Positions 17,917-26,188 of a DNA stretch of 64,000 nucleotides are shown here, in pieces. The position numbers and the translations under genes were made by a program. The first letter of the stretch is position 1. Each line of letters begins with the position of its first letter. The stretch comes from Pseudomonas putida (lineage in GTDB: Bacteria > Pseudomonadota > Gammaproteobacteria > Pseudomonadales > Pseudomonadaceae): assembly GCF_025905425.1 (NCBI RefSeq), contig NZ_CP109603.1, positions 2,330,001 to 2,394,000 of the forward strand. Direction: 5' to 3'. Under the pieces are notes generated by a model. That model saw nothing but the letters and a program-made list of their open reading frames with translations. It was not told the DNA's origin and did no database searches.

Positions 17917-19426
17917 GCAGATTGCCTCCTTGGGCTTCGCAGCGGCGCAACAGCAGGGAAGGGCGATAGCGGCTCTCGCCGTAGCTGCTTTGTAGGTTGT
18001 CGAGTACACGCAAGGTCTGGGAAATGCCGATGCGTGTGGCCCAGGCCAATGGGCCGCAGGGGTAGTTCACGCCTGCACGCATGGCCAGGTCGATATCGGT
18101 GGCGCAAGCAACGCCTTGCAAGACGGCATCGGCTGCTTCGTTAGCCAGCATCGCGACAGTACGCAGGACTACCAGCCCGGGCAGGTCGGCAACTGCGGTC
18201 ACTTTCAGCCCGGCGCGCTGTAACAAGCCGACAGCGTGATCCCGGGCGTCGCTTGTGGTATCGGCAGACCAGCTGATGGCGATTCGCGATGCCTTGCTGT
18301 AGTCCAGGGCCAGGTCAACCAGCACCAGGTTGCGCAGACCCTCCTCGCGCGCACGCTGGGTAGCCAGGCGGCCATCGGAAAGTGCCAGGGTGGCATCGCC
18401 CACCTGGATCACGCCGCTGCCGGCACGCTCGGTCACGGTGATGCCACTGTGGCGCAAGCGCTCGACCAAGGGCTGCATGACGCCCAGGTGCCCCTCGGCC
18501 ACACAGCCTTCAGGCTGTGCCGTGCTGTGCAGTTCTGCCGGCAGCGGGCGCTCGGCGCCCTCGGCGTAGCTATAGAAGCCTTGGCCGGTTTTTCGGCCGA
18601 GACGCCCGGCATCCACCAGCTCCTTCTGCACCAGCGAGGGCTGGAAGCGAAAATCGCCATAGAACGCCTCGAATACCGAACAGGTAACGGCATAGTTGAC
18701 GTCATGGCCGATCAGGTCGGTGAGCTCGAACGCCCCCATGCGAAAGCCACCGGCGTCGCGCAACAGTGCATCCAGGGTGGCGCAATCGGCCGCACCTTCC
18801 TGCAACAGGCGCAGGCTTTCGGCATAGAACGGCCGGGCGACACGGTTGACGATAAAGCCCGGCGTTGAACGGGCGTGCACGGGTTGTTTGCCCCAGGCAC
18901 TGGCGGTGTCGTAAAGGCAGGTGGCGACGGCGGGGGCGGTAGCCAGGCCCGAAACCACCTCGACCAGGGCCATCAGCGGTGCCGGGTTGAAAAAATGCAT
19001 GCCAACCACTTGCTGTGGCCGCTTCAAGCCAGCGGCCAGGCTGGTGATCGACAACGACGAGGTGTTGCTGGCCAGGATGCAGTCGTCCGCGCACAGCGCT
19101 TCAAGCTCGTGAAACAGGGCCTGCTTCACTGGCAGGTTTTCAATAATGGCCTCGATGACCAAGCGGGCATCGGCCAGCGTGTCGAGGGTGTCCACTGGGC
19201 ACAGGCGCGCGATGATCGCTTCACGCTCCCCCGCTGGCAGCTTGCCTTTTTCTACCAGGCGGGCGAGCTGACGGGCGATGCCCGCGACGGCCTGGGCAGC
19301 GGCACCTGGGCGGTTGTCGTAGAGTTTCACCGGGTGGCCGGCCTGCGCGGCCACCTGAGCGATACCAGCACCCATGGCGCCCGCACCGATCACGGCCACC
19401 TGGGTATTGCGGTCAAGTGCGCTCAT
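17909..19426 (-). CDS. paaH: 3-hydroxyadipyl-CoA dehydrogenase PaaH
   Basis: A 505-residue NAD-dependent 3-hydroxyacyl-CoA dehydrogenase. The Rossmann motif VAVIGAGAMGAGIAQVAA is at the N-terminus, the catalytic His region is QVVGMHFFNPAPLMALVEVV, and two C-terminal 3HCDH helical domains follow (TPGFIVNRVARPFYAE; AGVNYPCGPLAW). The long two-domain form is normal for PaaH. The start ATG 19426 lies 2 nt after the paaG stop (TGATCATG). Confidence 0.95.
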   Translation of the reverse strand: MSALDRNTQVAVIGAGAMGAGIAQVAAQAGHPVKLYDNRPGAAAQAVAGIARQLARLVEKGKLPAGEREAIIARLCPVDTLDTLADARLVIEAIIENLPVKQALFHELEALCADDCILASNTSSLSITSLAAGLKRPQQVVGMHFFNPAPLMALVEVVSGLATAPAVATCLYDTASAWGKQPVHARSTPGFIVNRVARPFYAESLRLLQEGAADCATLDALLRDAGGFRMGAFELTDLIGHDVNYAVTCSVFEAFYGDFRFQPSLVQKELVDAGRLGRKTGQGFYSYAEGAERPLPAELHSTAQPEGCVAEGHLGVMQPLVERLRHSGITVTERAGSGVIQVGDATLALSDGRLATQRAREEGLRNLVLVDLALDYSKASRIAISWSADTTSDARDHAVGLLQRAGLKVTAVADLPGLVVLRTVAMLANEAADAVLQGVACATDIDLAMRAGVNYPCGPLAWATRIGISQTLRVLDNLQSSYGESRYRPSLLLRRCEAQGGNLHE

Positions 19427-19428
19427 GA

Positions 19429-20220
19429 TCAACGCCCCTTGAACGCAGGTGTGCGCTTGCTCATGAAGGCGCTCACGCCTTCGCGGTAGTCCTCGCTGCG
19501 GCCGGCCAGGCGCTGCAGGTCACGCTCCAGCTCCAGTTGTTGGTCGAAACCGTTGTCGAAACTGGCGTTGAGGCTGCGTTTGATCAGGGCCAGGCCATAG
19601 GTTGGCTGGCTGGCAAGATGGCGGGCGAGGGTGAGGGCTTCGTCGCGTAGCGCGGCATCGTCGACCACGCGGTGGATCAGCCCCCATTGCTGAGCCTGTT
19701 CGGCCGTGAGGCGTTCACCCAGCATGGCCAGCGCCTTGGCCCGCGCCATGCCGACCAGTCGTGGCAGCAGCCAGGTGCCGCCTGAATCCGGGACCAGGCC
19801 GATCTTGCAGAAGGCCTGGATGAAGCTGGCCGAACGGGCGGCCAGCACCAGGTCGCAGGCCAGCGGTATGTTCGCACCGGCGCCCGCAGCCACGCCGTTG
19901 ACCGCACAGACCACCGGCAGCGGCAAATCGCGCAAGGTGCGCACCAGCGGGTTGTAGAACTTTTCGATGGATTCGCCCAAGTCAGGCAGCTGCGCCCCTG
20001 GGGCGACATTGCGATCGGACAGGTCCTGGCCCGCGCAGAAGCCGCGGCCTTCACCGGTCAGCAGCAACACCCGCGCTTGGTTGCTCTGGCGTACTTGCTT
20101 CAATGCTTCGCGCACTTCCAGGTGCATGGCCGTATTGAAGCTGTTCAGCTGCTCCGGGCGGTTCAGTGACAGGAGGGCAACGCCGTCCTCGATGGAAAAC
20201 AGGATGTGTTCGAAGGTCAT
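19429..20220 (-). CDS. paaG: 1,2-epoxyphenylacetyl-CoA isomerase PaaG
   Basis: A 263-residue crotonase-family isomerase that converts ring epoxide to oxepin-CoA and also acts on later unsaturated CoA intermediates. Oxyanion-hole segments are RGFCAGQDLSDR and AVNGVAAGAGANIPLACDLV; the acid Asp is in GLVPDSGGTWLLPRLVG. This DSGGTW variant distinguishes PaaG from the PaaF hydratase. Start at ATG 20220. It is co-transcribed with paaF upstream and paaH downstream. Confidence 0.95.
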   Translation of the reverse strand: MTFEHILFSIEDGVALLSLNRPEQLNSFNTAMHLEVREALKQVRQSNQARVLLLTGEGRGFCAGQDLSDRNVAPGAQLPDLGESIEKFYNPLVRTLRDLPLPVVCAVNGVAAGAGANIPLACDLVLAARSASFIQAFCKIGLVPDSGGTWLLPRLVGMARAKALAMLGERLTAEQAQQWGLIHRVVDDAALRDEALTLARHLASQPTYGLALIKRSLNASFDNGFDQQLELERDLQRLAGRSEDYREGVSAFMSKRTPAFKGR

Positions 20221-20254
20221 GGCAGACTCGCTTGGTCAGTCGATGGGAAGGTGA

Positions 20255-21028
20255 TCAGCGGCCTTTGAACCGGGCCTGGCGCTTTTCCTGAAAGGCGCGG
20301 ATACCCTCGTCGCGGTCAGCGGTACCGGCGAGCAGGGTGAACGCGTGGCGCTCGAAACGCAGGCCACTGGCAAGGTCGATATCACCGGCCTTGAGCAGCG
20401 CCTCTTTGGCCAGGCGTACCGCCAGCGGCGCTTTGGCAGCGACACTGCGGGCCACTTGCAAGGCGCGCTCGACGGTCAGTTCCGGCTGGGTGATTTCACT
20501 GATCAGGCCGGCTTGCAAGGCGTGCTGGGCAGTGATGGCTTCACCGGTCAGCACCATCTGCATCGCCAGCGGCTTGCCCACGGCGCGGATCAGACGCTGG
20601 GTACCGCCAGCCCCGGGGATGATGCCAAGGTTGATCTCCGGCTGACCGAAACGGGCATCGGTAGCGGCGATGACAATGTCGGCGCACATCATCAGCTCGC
20701 AACCGCCACCCAGGGCGTAGCCGTTCACGGCGGCGATCAGGGGCTTGGAGAAGGCTGCGATTGTTTGCCAACAGGCGACGCGAGGGTCATTGAGGATGCC
20801 GACCAGATCGCGTTCGGCCATCTCGCGAATGTCGGCACCGGCAGCGAATGCCTTGCGGTTGCCGGTGATCACCACGGCGAAGGTCTGATCATCGCGCTCG
20901 GCGGCGTCCAGTTCGGTGGCTAGCTCCACCAGCAGTTCGGTGCACAGGGCGTTAAGCGCTTCTGGCCGTTGCAGGGTAATGAGCCGTACGCCGTGTTCCG
21001 GCGCCTGCGCATCGAGATAACGAGGCAT
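20255..21028 (-). CDS. paaF: 2,3-dehydroadipyl-CoA hydratase PaaF
   Basis: A 257-residue enoyl-CoA hydratase. Oxyanion-hole segments are KAFAAGADIREMAE and VNGYALGGGCELMMCADIVI; the catalytic Glu pair is in QPEINLGIIPGAGGTQRL. It hydrates 2,3-dehydroadipyl-CoA. The start ATG 21028 (MPRYLDAQAPEHG) is chosen because the open frame upstream is unconserved. It is the first gene of paaFGHIJK; its promoter and candidate PaaX operator lie about 100 bp upstream. Confidence 0.95.
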   Translation of the reverse strand: MPRYLDAQAPEHGVRLITLQRPEALNALCTELLVELATELDAAERDDQTFAVVITGNRKAFAAGADIREMAERDLVGILNDPRVACWQTIAAFSKPLIAAVNGYALGGGCELMMCADIVIAATDARFGQPEINLGIIPGAGGTQRLIRAVGKPLAMQMVLTGEAITAQHALQAGLISEITQPELTVERALQVARSVAAKAPLAVRLAKEALLKAGDIDLASGLRFERHAFTLLAGTADRDEGIRAFQEKRQARFKGR

Positions 21029-21127
21029 AACGGGTTCCTCTGGCTGCACGCACGGCACATCGATTGGCCGGCATTTCTTGGAATTGTTTGCAGGGGCGAG
21101 GGCTGCCCCACGTCCAGGTGCCAACAG

Positions 21128-21156
21128 TATATGCCTTACGTGATACACAAAATCAA
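21128..21156 (-). promoter_or_regulatory. candidate promoter of paaFGHIJK
   Basis: On the minus strand TTGATT (21156-21151) and CATATA (21133-21128) are 17 nt apart, about 100 nt before the paaF start. It overlaps the GATAC repeat proposed as the PaaX operator. Confidence 0.45.
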
Positions 21157-21180
21157 CATACAAAAATGTTTGACGTATCC
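21141..21180. promoter_or_regulatory. candidate PaaX operator upstream of paaF
   Basis: TGATAC (21141-21146) and GTATCC (21175-21180) form an imperfect inverted repeat with a 28-nt spacer. The left half sits in GTGATACACAAAA, identical to a copy upstream of paaA. The right half contains TTTGACGTATC, which shares GTTTGACGT with the paaA site. Confidence 0.5.
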
Positions 21181-21297
21181 CTTTTGTCGGGGATCCGCAA
21201 AACTCATTGCTGATTCAGATTCGTGATTTAACGATTAATCTTCACGATTTACGCTGTTTTCTAGCAGATTTGCACGCAGATATGCACAACGCTAAAG

Positions 21298-21342
21298 CGA
21301 TACAGTTGAACTCAAGATTGACGATCATAATTTTTATGATAC
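21298..21342. promoter_or_regulatory. candidate paaYX control region
   Basis: Two GATAC half-sites (CGATAC 21298-21303; TGATAC 21337-21342) flank a perfect inverted repeat ATCATAA-TTT-TTATGAT (21324-21340). TTGAAC and TTGACG hexamers nearby could be -35 elements. PaaX may autoregulate here, but the half-sites are direct rather than inverted. Confidence 0.35.
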
Positions 21343-21382
21343 AAGTTGACTTCACATTTCAAATCATTTCAGGAGCTTTGCC

Positions 21383-21982
21383 ATGCCTTGCTACCGGCTA
21401 GACGGCCTGACGCCCGTGGTTCATCCCTCCGCCTATGTACACCCGAGCGCGGTGCTGATCGGCGATGTCATCATTGGCCCTCGCTGTTACGTCGGCCCGC
21501 TGGCTTCGCTAAGGGGCGACTTTGGCCGCATCGTGCTGGAGGAAGGCGCCAACCTGCAGGACACCTGCGTGATGCATGGTTTTCCGGGAGGCGACACGGT
21601 CATCGAGCGCAACGGGCATGTTGGCCACGGTGCGGTGCTGCATGGATGCCGGGTGGGGGAAGATGCCCTGATTGGCATGAACGCAGTGGTCATGGACGGT
21701 GCCCACGTGGCGCCGCGCTGCATCGTTGCCGCCACGGCATTCGTCAAGGCGGGGTTCGAATGCGCCGAACAAAGCCTGGTGGTGGGCTCCCCGGCGCAGG
21801 TCAAGCGCCCACTCACAGACCAAGAACTGGCCTGGAAGCAGCGCGGCACTGCCGAGTACCAGCACCTGACCCAGCGCTGCATGACTGCACTGGTCGAGTG
21901 CCCGCCGCTGGCCGAGGCCGAGCCTGGCCGCCCGCGCATGGGTGACTCTGGCATCAGGCCCAAAGGCAAGGCCCCGGCATGA
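21383..21982 (+). CDS. paaY: PaaY hexapeptide-repeat thioesterase
   Basis: A 199-residue left-handed beta-helix protein of the gamma-carbonic-anhydrase/PaaY class. Hexapeptide repeats run from about residue 10 to 150 ([37 protein letters not shown]), with metal-type His residues in MHGFPGG and [11 protein letters not shown]. PaaY hydrolyses inhibitory CoA thioesters and supports PaaX control. ATG 21383 is preceded by TCAGGAGCTTTGCC. It is co-transcribed with paaX. Confidence 0.92.
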   Translation: MPCYRLDGLTPVVHPSAYVHPSAVLIGDVIIGPRCYVGPLASLRGDFGRIVLEEGANLQDTCVMHGFPGGDTVIERNGHVGHGAVLHGCRVGEDALIGMNAVVMDGAHVAPRCIVAATAFVKAGFECAEQSLVVGSPAQVKRPLTDQELAWKQRGTAEYQHLTQRCMTALVECPPLAEAEPGRPRMGDSGIRPKGKAPA

Positions 21983-22059
21983 GCCTGTCAGCGTCACGCA
22001 ATGGCCAGGTGACCCGCCGCGCGGGTATAGTCGGGGCTTTCCCCGCGCACAGTTCCTCC

Positions 22060-22983
22060 ATGAGCAATCTTGCCCCACTGAACAACCTGATCACTCGTTT
22101 TCAGGAACAGACGCCGATCCGCGCCAGCTCGCTGATCATCACCCTGTACGGCGATGCCATCGAACCGCATGGTGGCACGGTGTGGTTGGGCAGCCTGATC
22201 AACCTGCTGGAGCCGATTGGCATCAACGAACGGCTGATCCGCACCTCAATCTTCCGCTTGACCAAAGAAGGCTGGCTGACCGCCGAAAAGGTCGGCCGAC
22301 GCAGCTATTACAGCCTTACCGGGACTGGCCGTCGGCGCTTCGAAAAAGCCTTCAAACGTGTCTACAGCCCCAGCCAACCCGCATGGGATGGTGCCTGGAC
22401 CCTGGTGCTGCTGTCGCAACTGGAGGGTGGCAAGCGTAAAGCCCTGCGTGAAGAGCTGGAGTGGCAGGGCTTCGGCGTGATGGCGCCCAACGTGATGGGG
22501 TGCCCACGCGCTGACCGCGCCGATTTGGCTGCGACTTTGCGCGAGCTGGAAGCCAGTGACGACAGTATCGTGTTTGAAACGCACACCCAGGAAGTGCTCG
22601 CCTCAAAGGCCATGCGCGCGCAAGTGCGCGAGAGCTGGCGTATCGATGAGTTGGGGCAGCAGTACAGTGAATTCATCCAGCTGTTCAGGCCGTTATGGCA
22701 GGGTCTTAAAGAGCAGCCGCAACTCGATGCCCAGGATTGCTTCCTGGCGCGCACGCTCTTGATTCATGAGTACCGGCGGCTGCTACTGCGTGACCCGCAG
22801 TTGCCCGATGAGTTGCTGCCTGGGGATTGGGAGGGCAGGGCAGCACGCCAGCTGTGTCGCAACCTCTATCGCCTGGTGTTTGCCAAGGCCGAAGAGTGGT
22901 TGAACAGTGCACTCGAAACGGCTGACGGCCCATTGCCTGATGTGAATGAAAGCTTCTACAAGCGATTTGGTGGTCTTGCCTAG
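22060..22983 (+). CDS. paaX: phenylacetate regulator PaaX
   Basis: A 307-residue repressor of the PaaX family, released by phenylacetyl-CoA. The N-terminal winged helix covers residues 1-90 (PIRASSLIITLYGDAIEPHGG, RTSIFRLTKEGWLTAEKVGR), followed by the PaaX central domain and a C-terminal domain (FRPLWQGLKEQP...LRDPQLPDELLPGDWEG). The start is ATG 22060 (MSNLAPLNNLITRF), which matches the conserved N-terminus. A longer reading from ATG 21979 would overlap the paaY stop as ATGA and add 27 unconserved residues. Confidence 0.93.
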   Translation: MSNLAPLNNLITRFQEQTPIRASSLIITLYGDAIEPHGGTVWLGSLINLLEPIGINERLIRTSIFRLTKEGWLTAEKVGRRSYYSLTGTGRRRFEKAFKRVYSPSQPAWDGAWTLVLLSQLEGGKRKALREELEWQGFGVMAPNVMGCPRADRADLAATLRELEASDDSIVFETHTQEVLASKAMRAQVRESWRIDELGQQYSEFIQLFRPLWQGLKEQPQLDAQDCFLARTLLIHEYRRLLLRDPQLPDELLPGDWEGRAARQLCRNLYRLVFAKAEEWLNSALETADGPLPDVNESFYKRFGGLA

Positions 22984-22994
22984 GTATTTTAAGG

Positions 22995-23039
22995 TTCACC
23001 CAGGTGAGCCTTATCGTGTCTAATGCTCACCTGGGTGAG
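22995..23039. repeat. inverted repeat between paaX and hipB
   Basis: Two 15-nt arms (22995-23009 and 23025-23039) are complementary in 14 of 15 positions, with a 15-nt loop. Each arm, CTCACC-CAGGTGAG type, is itself nearly palindromic. No T-tract follows. It may serve as the paaX transcript end or as an extra regulator-binding site for the hip genes. Confidence 0.5.
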
Positions 23040-23076
23040 TATTATGTTGGCTATAAATATTCTTTAAGTGTGCTAT

Positions 23077-23105
23077 GGTTAACCTTAACCTAGTTAAAGT
23101 TAACC
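23077..23105. promoter_or_regulatory. candidate HipB operator
   Basis: A 29-bp nearly perfect palindrome centred at 23091: GGTTAAC (23077-23083) pairs with GTTAACC (23099-23105), and TTAAC (23085-23089) pairs with GTTAA (23093-23097). It ends 12 bp before the antitoxin start codon, the expected place for autoregulation by an XRE antitoxin dimer. Confidence 0.65.
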
Positions 23106-23117
23106 TTGGCGAGTCTT

Positions 23118-23462
23118 ATGACGACCTATTTCCCAGTCGCTTGCGCCGATACGCTCAGTAAAATCGGCCTTTTGGTCAAGGCACGGCGCCTGGCGCTCGG
23201 ACTGCGCCAAGCTGACCTGACAGCGGCAACCGGCGTTTCCGCGCATACCCTTCGCAAGATTGAAAGCGGCTCCGAACTGGTGGACCTGCGTTCGTTCATG
23301 CTGGTGCTGTGGCGCCTGGGTATCAGCGACACGGTTTTCGCCTCGCTGGAAGGCATAGAGCAAACCTCCCAGATCACTCGATTCAGTGATGACGATGATG
23401 CCCACCAAAGCCTGGCATCCCGCCGCGTGCGGCTGGCGAAACCCAAGTTTGAGGCGTTCTGA
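23118..23462 (+). CDS. hipB: HipB-type XRE antitoxin
   Basis: A 114-residue DNA-binding protein with an XRE helix-turn-helix at about residues 15-70 (GLLVKARRLALGLRQADLTA then TGVSAHTLRKIESG). In HipBA modules this protein binds and silences the HipA kinase and represses the operon. The start is ATG 23118 (MTTYFPVACADTLSK). Its stop overlaps the hipA start as TGATG, so the two are translationally coupled. The perfect operator palindrome immediately upstream supports autoregulation. Confidence 0.85.
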   Translation: MTTYFPVACADTLSKIGLLVKARRLALGLRQADLTAATGVSAHTLRKIESGSELVDLRSFMLVLWRLGISDTVFASLEGIEQTSQITRFSDDDDAHQSLASRRVRLAKPKFEAF

Positions 23463-24676
23463 TGTCACGTGCCTACATCTATATGGAGCAACCGGATACA
23501 GGTGAAGTCGTCACCCTTGGTCGATTGACTCTCAAAGGCAAACTCGGCGAGTTTCTCTATGCGCCTGACCACGTCGCGCGTGGCGGCTGGGTACCAGACC
23601 CCATCAATTACCCGTTACGCGCCGAGGCCTACACCGGCATCGCCAAGAACCGCGGCATACCCGGCTTCATCAATGACGCCATGCCTGATGGCTGGGGCGA
23701 AAGATTGCTGCACCGGGCTTACGGCAAGGAGCTTGGCACCCTCGACTTCCTACTCAAGTCACCGAACAACGACCGCGTTGGCAACCTCATGGCAGGAGGT
23801 GCAACAACGCCTGCTCCCGGCCTTGGCGATGGCACGGTGCCAACCTTGAAAGGCCTGGCGAAATTCGTTGCTGCATGTGAGGCGGTGTATGACGGCCAGC
23901 TCGACGCCGAGTCGGTGGCAACCCTCAACGTGCGCCAACAGCGTTCCGCCCTGGGCGGCGCACGGCCAAAACGTACGTTGCAGGATAACGGCATGCTGAT
24001 TCTGGCCAAGCCGCGTGATCGCTTCGACCATTACGACCTGCCTTCGATTGAATACGCCTGCATGACCTTTGCGGCGGGGAAGGGCTTGAACGTGGCAAAA
24101 ACCGCGCTGCATGCCGAAACCCCCTCGACCTTGCTGATCGAACGTTTCGACCGCACGCCCATCGCGCAGGGCGCCCGGCGCATGCCTATGCTCAGTGCGC
24201 TGACCTTGCTGGATTCGGAGTGGAACGGGGCGCATCATCGAGATTGGCGCTATGCCGCCGTGGCCGATGAAATGCGCCGTCGGGGTGTGCCCGATGCCGA
24301 TCTGCAGGAGCTGTTCAAACGCATGTGCTACAACGCCCTGGTCGGCAACTCCGACGATCATCCGCGCAATCATGCGGTGATCTGGCTTGACGGCGGGTGG
24401 CGCCTGTCGCCCATGTACGATGTGCTGCCCATGCTTGAAGAAGGGCCCGCACAGACGTTGGCCATGGCGGTTGGCCGAGAGGGCAGCCAGATCAGCCGCG
24501 CAAATCTGCTCAGCCATCACGCCCACTTTGCCCTTACGCGCGAGCATGCCGAGCATCTGCTGGCGGAAGTGGCGGGGTGGGAGCACGAACTGAAGGCGCA
24601 TTACGCGCAGCTGCTGGCGGGGAGCGATCTGGAGATGGCGGTTGCTGCGGTGAGCTCGGTGCGTATGCTCAGCTAA
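23462..24676 (+). CDS. hipA: HipA-family serine/threonine kinase toxin
   Basis: A 404-residue HipA-family kinase. The N-terminal HipA_N region has TLGRLTLKGKLGEFLYAPDH. The ATP-site strand is GMLILAKPRDR (Lys). The catalytic loop is YNALVGNSDDHPRNHAVIW, matching the NxDxHxKN motif with Arg in place of Lys. The activation-site region is DVLPML. HipA kinases phosphorylate tRNA synthetases (GltX in E. coli) and cause growth arrest; the target of this subfamily is not known. It follows hipB with a 1-nt overlap. Confidence 0.88.
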   Translation: MSRAYIYMEQPDTGEVVTLGRLTLKGKLGEFLYAPDHVARGGWVPDPINYPLRAEAYTGIAKNRGIPGFINDAMPDGWGERLLHRAYGKELGTLDFLLKSPNNDRVGNLMAGGATTPAPGLGDGTVPTLKGLAKFVAACEAVYDGQLDAESVATLNVRQQRSALGGARPKRTLQDNGMLILAKPRDRFDHYDLPSIEYACMTFAAGKGLNVAKTALHAETPSTLLIERFDRTPIAQGARRMPMLSALTLLDSEWNGAHHRDWRYAAVADEMRRRGVPDADLQELFKRMCYNALVGNSDDHPRNHAVIWLDGGWRLSPMYDVLPMLEEGPAQTLAMAVGREGSQISRANLLSHHAHFALTREHAEHLLAEVAGWEHELKAHYAQLLAGSDLEMAVAAVSSVRMLS

Positions 24677-24710
24677 GGGTAGGGCGATGGCAGGTAACAC
24701 CGCTTTCTAA

Positions 24711-24746
24711 TGACATGCATTCCCATTTATACTTGCATCTCATTCC
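24711..24746. promoter_or_regulatory. possible Fur box before the fecI-like gene
   Basis: The AT-rich stretch TGACATGCATTCCCATTTAT then ACTTGCATCTCATT, 20 to 50 bp before the sigma-factor start, contains GAATGCATG and AATGAGATG blocks on the minus strand that resemble degenerate Fur-box hexamers. Iron-uptake sigma genes are usually Fur-controlled. The match is weak. Confidence 0.3.
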
Positions 24747-24764
24747 CTCTCTGTTATCGCTATC

Positions 24765-25286
24765 GTGCAGGCAGACCCTCCAAAACCCTCTTTGCTCGCC
24801 ACCTTGATCCGTCATTACGACGACCTGGTCGATCATGTACGCCGACGCTTCGGTGAACGGGTTTTCGCGCGCGAAGTCGTTCACGACCTTTGCGTTCAGT
24901 TGCTGGAGAATGACGAGCGAGAAGGGGTGCGTCAGCCCTTGGCGCTATTGCGCAAGATCGCTCACGACAATGCCATCTCGTATTGCCGTCGCGAGCGTCG
25001 GCGGAGCAGTTTGATCGTCACGCTGGCGGAGCTGCCCGAAGTCGCCTGCAACACCGCATCCCAGGAGCGCCAGGTCGACGCCGCGAAGACGCTGGACAGG
25101 CTGGCTGCTGCCATTTCCCACTTGCCACCTCGCTGCCAGGCAGTATTCATCATGCACAAGCTGCACGAGATACCGCAGGCCGAAGTCGCCGAGCGGCTGG
25201 GCATCTCCCTGAAAACGGTAGAAAAGCATTTGCGTGTAGGTATGATCGCTTGCCGTGAATACCTGCAAACCGAGGTGGCGCCGTGA
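24765..25286 (+). CDS. FecI-family ECF sigma factor
   Basis: A 173-residue ECF sigma factor. Region 2 is around residues 10-75 (LIRHYDDLVDHVRRRFGE, ALLRKIAHDNAISYCRRERR), and region 4 is at about 108-165 (SHLPPRCQAVFIMHKLHEIP then QAEVAERLGISLKTVEKHL). The Q-A-E-V-A-x-x-L-G-I-S-x-x-T-V-E-K-H-L helix-turn-helix is typical of FecI-type iron-starvation sigma factors. The start is a GTG at 24765. The stop overlaps the fecR start (GTGA), and the receptor gene follows, a complete cell-surface signalling set. Confidence 0.9.
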   Translation: MQADPPKPSLLATLIRHYDDLVDHVRRRFGERVFAREVVHDLCVQLLENDEREGVRQPLALLRKIAHDNAISYCRRERRRSSLIVTLAELPEVACNTASQERQVDAAKTLDRLAAAISHLPPRCQAVFIMHKLHEIPQAEVAERLGISLKTVEKHLRVGMIACREYLQTEVAP

Positions 25287-26131
25287 GCCGTCCACGCACT
25301 GAAGACAATGCCGAAGTCGATGAAGCGCTGGCCACATGTCGCGAGGACCTGAAGCGGCGCTTCCCTTTACCCGAGCGAGCACCTGCCAGAAAACCCCGAA
25401 CTCGCGGCAAGGCAGTATCGCTTGTATTGTTGGCTCTGGTCGCGGGTGTGGCGTGGAAGAACCCTGCGTACCGTAACGAGCATTTTGTCACGCTGATTGG
25501 GCAGCGGCAGTCAGTGCAGTTGGCCGATGGCAGCCGGATCAAGCTGGACGGGGGCAGTGAGGTACGCGTGAGCTGGCATTTGCTCAGCCGGCAAGTGGTG
25601 TTGGTGCGCGGTCAGGCACTATTCGACGTTTCGCCCATGCTCTATCGACCGTTTTTGGTCGATGCAGGCAACGCGGACATACGTGTGGTCGGCACGCGAT
25701 TCAACGTCAACAAGTACGCTGACGACGTCCGCGTGAGCGTTGCGCAAGGCAAGGTGGAAGTCAAAGGGCGGGCCTTGGACCGAACCTCGCAGCTTCAGGC
25801 AGGGCAGCAGTTGCTCGTCCATCACGGCATCCCGGATGAAGTCGTCGCGGGCATTGCCGAAGATGCAACCGCATGGCAAAAAAGCCGGTGGGTGTTCGCC
25901 GGCACGCCGCTGGAAGAAGTCGTTGCGGCACTTCAACGCTATTACGCCCAACCGATCGAGCTGATCGGCCCGGAAGTAGGGCGCTTACCGGTTTCAGGGG
26001 TTTTCAATACCGATCAGGCCGAAACCCTGCTGGCACTGCTGCCCGACATTCTTCCGGTGACGCTGACCACGGAAGGCGCAACCGTACGCATTCACTCCCG
26101 CGGCGCAAAAAATAATTCTCCAACGAGGTAG
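25283..26131 (+). CDS. FecR-family sigma regulator
   Basis: A 282-residue single-pass inner-membrane regulator. The cytoplasmic N-terminus is about 45 residues, then a transmembrane helix (AVSLVLLALVAGVAW), then the periplasmic FecR domain (RQSVQLADGSRIKLDGGSEV, PFLVDAGNADIRVVGTRFNV) and a C-terminal STN-like part (TPLEEVVAALQRYYAQPIEL). It carries signal from the receptor to the sigma factor. The usual DUF4880 anti-sigma segment is shortened and lacks its typical Trp motif, so anti-sigma activity may be reduced. GTG start at 25283. Confidence 0.87.
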   Translation: MSRPRTEDNAEVDEALATCREDLKRRFPLPERAPARKPRTRGKAVSLVLLALVAGVAWKNPAYRNEHFVTLIGQRQSVQLADGSRIKLDGGSEVRVSWHLLSRQVVLVRGQALFDVSPMLYRPFLVDAGNADIRVVGTRFNVNKYADDVRVSVAQGKVEVKGRALDRTSQLQAGQQLLVHHGIPDEVVAGIAEDATAWQKSRWVFAGTPLEEVVAALQRYYAQPIELIGPEVGRLPVSGVFNTDQAETLLALLPDILPVTLTTEGATVRIHSRGAKNNSPTR

Positions 26132-26188
26132 GGTTGCGTGCGCTGAGAAGCGGCTATCACTCAGTACCCCCTCTTCTGGAGAATAAAA

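Noticed and set aside
21979..22060. Longer PaaX start overlapping the paaY stop as ATGA
   Set aside because: The added residues are unlike the conserved PaaX N-terminus, although coupling makes it worth remembering.
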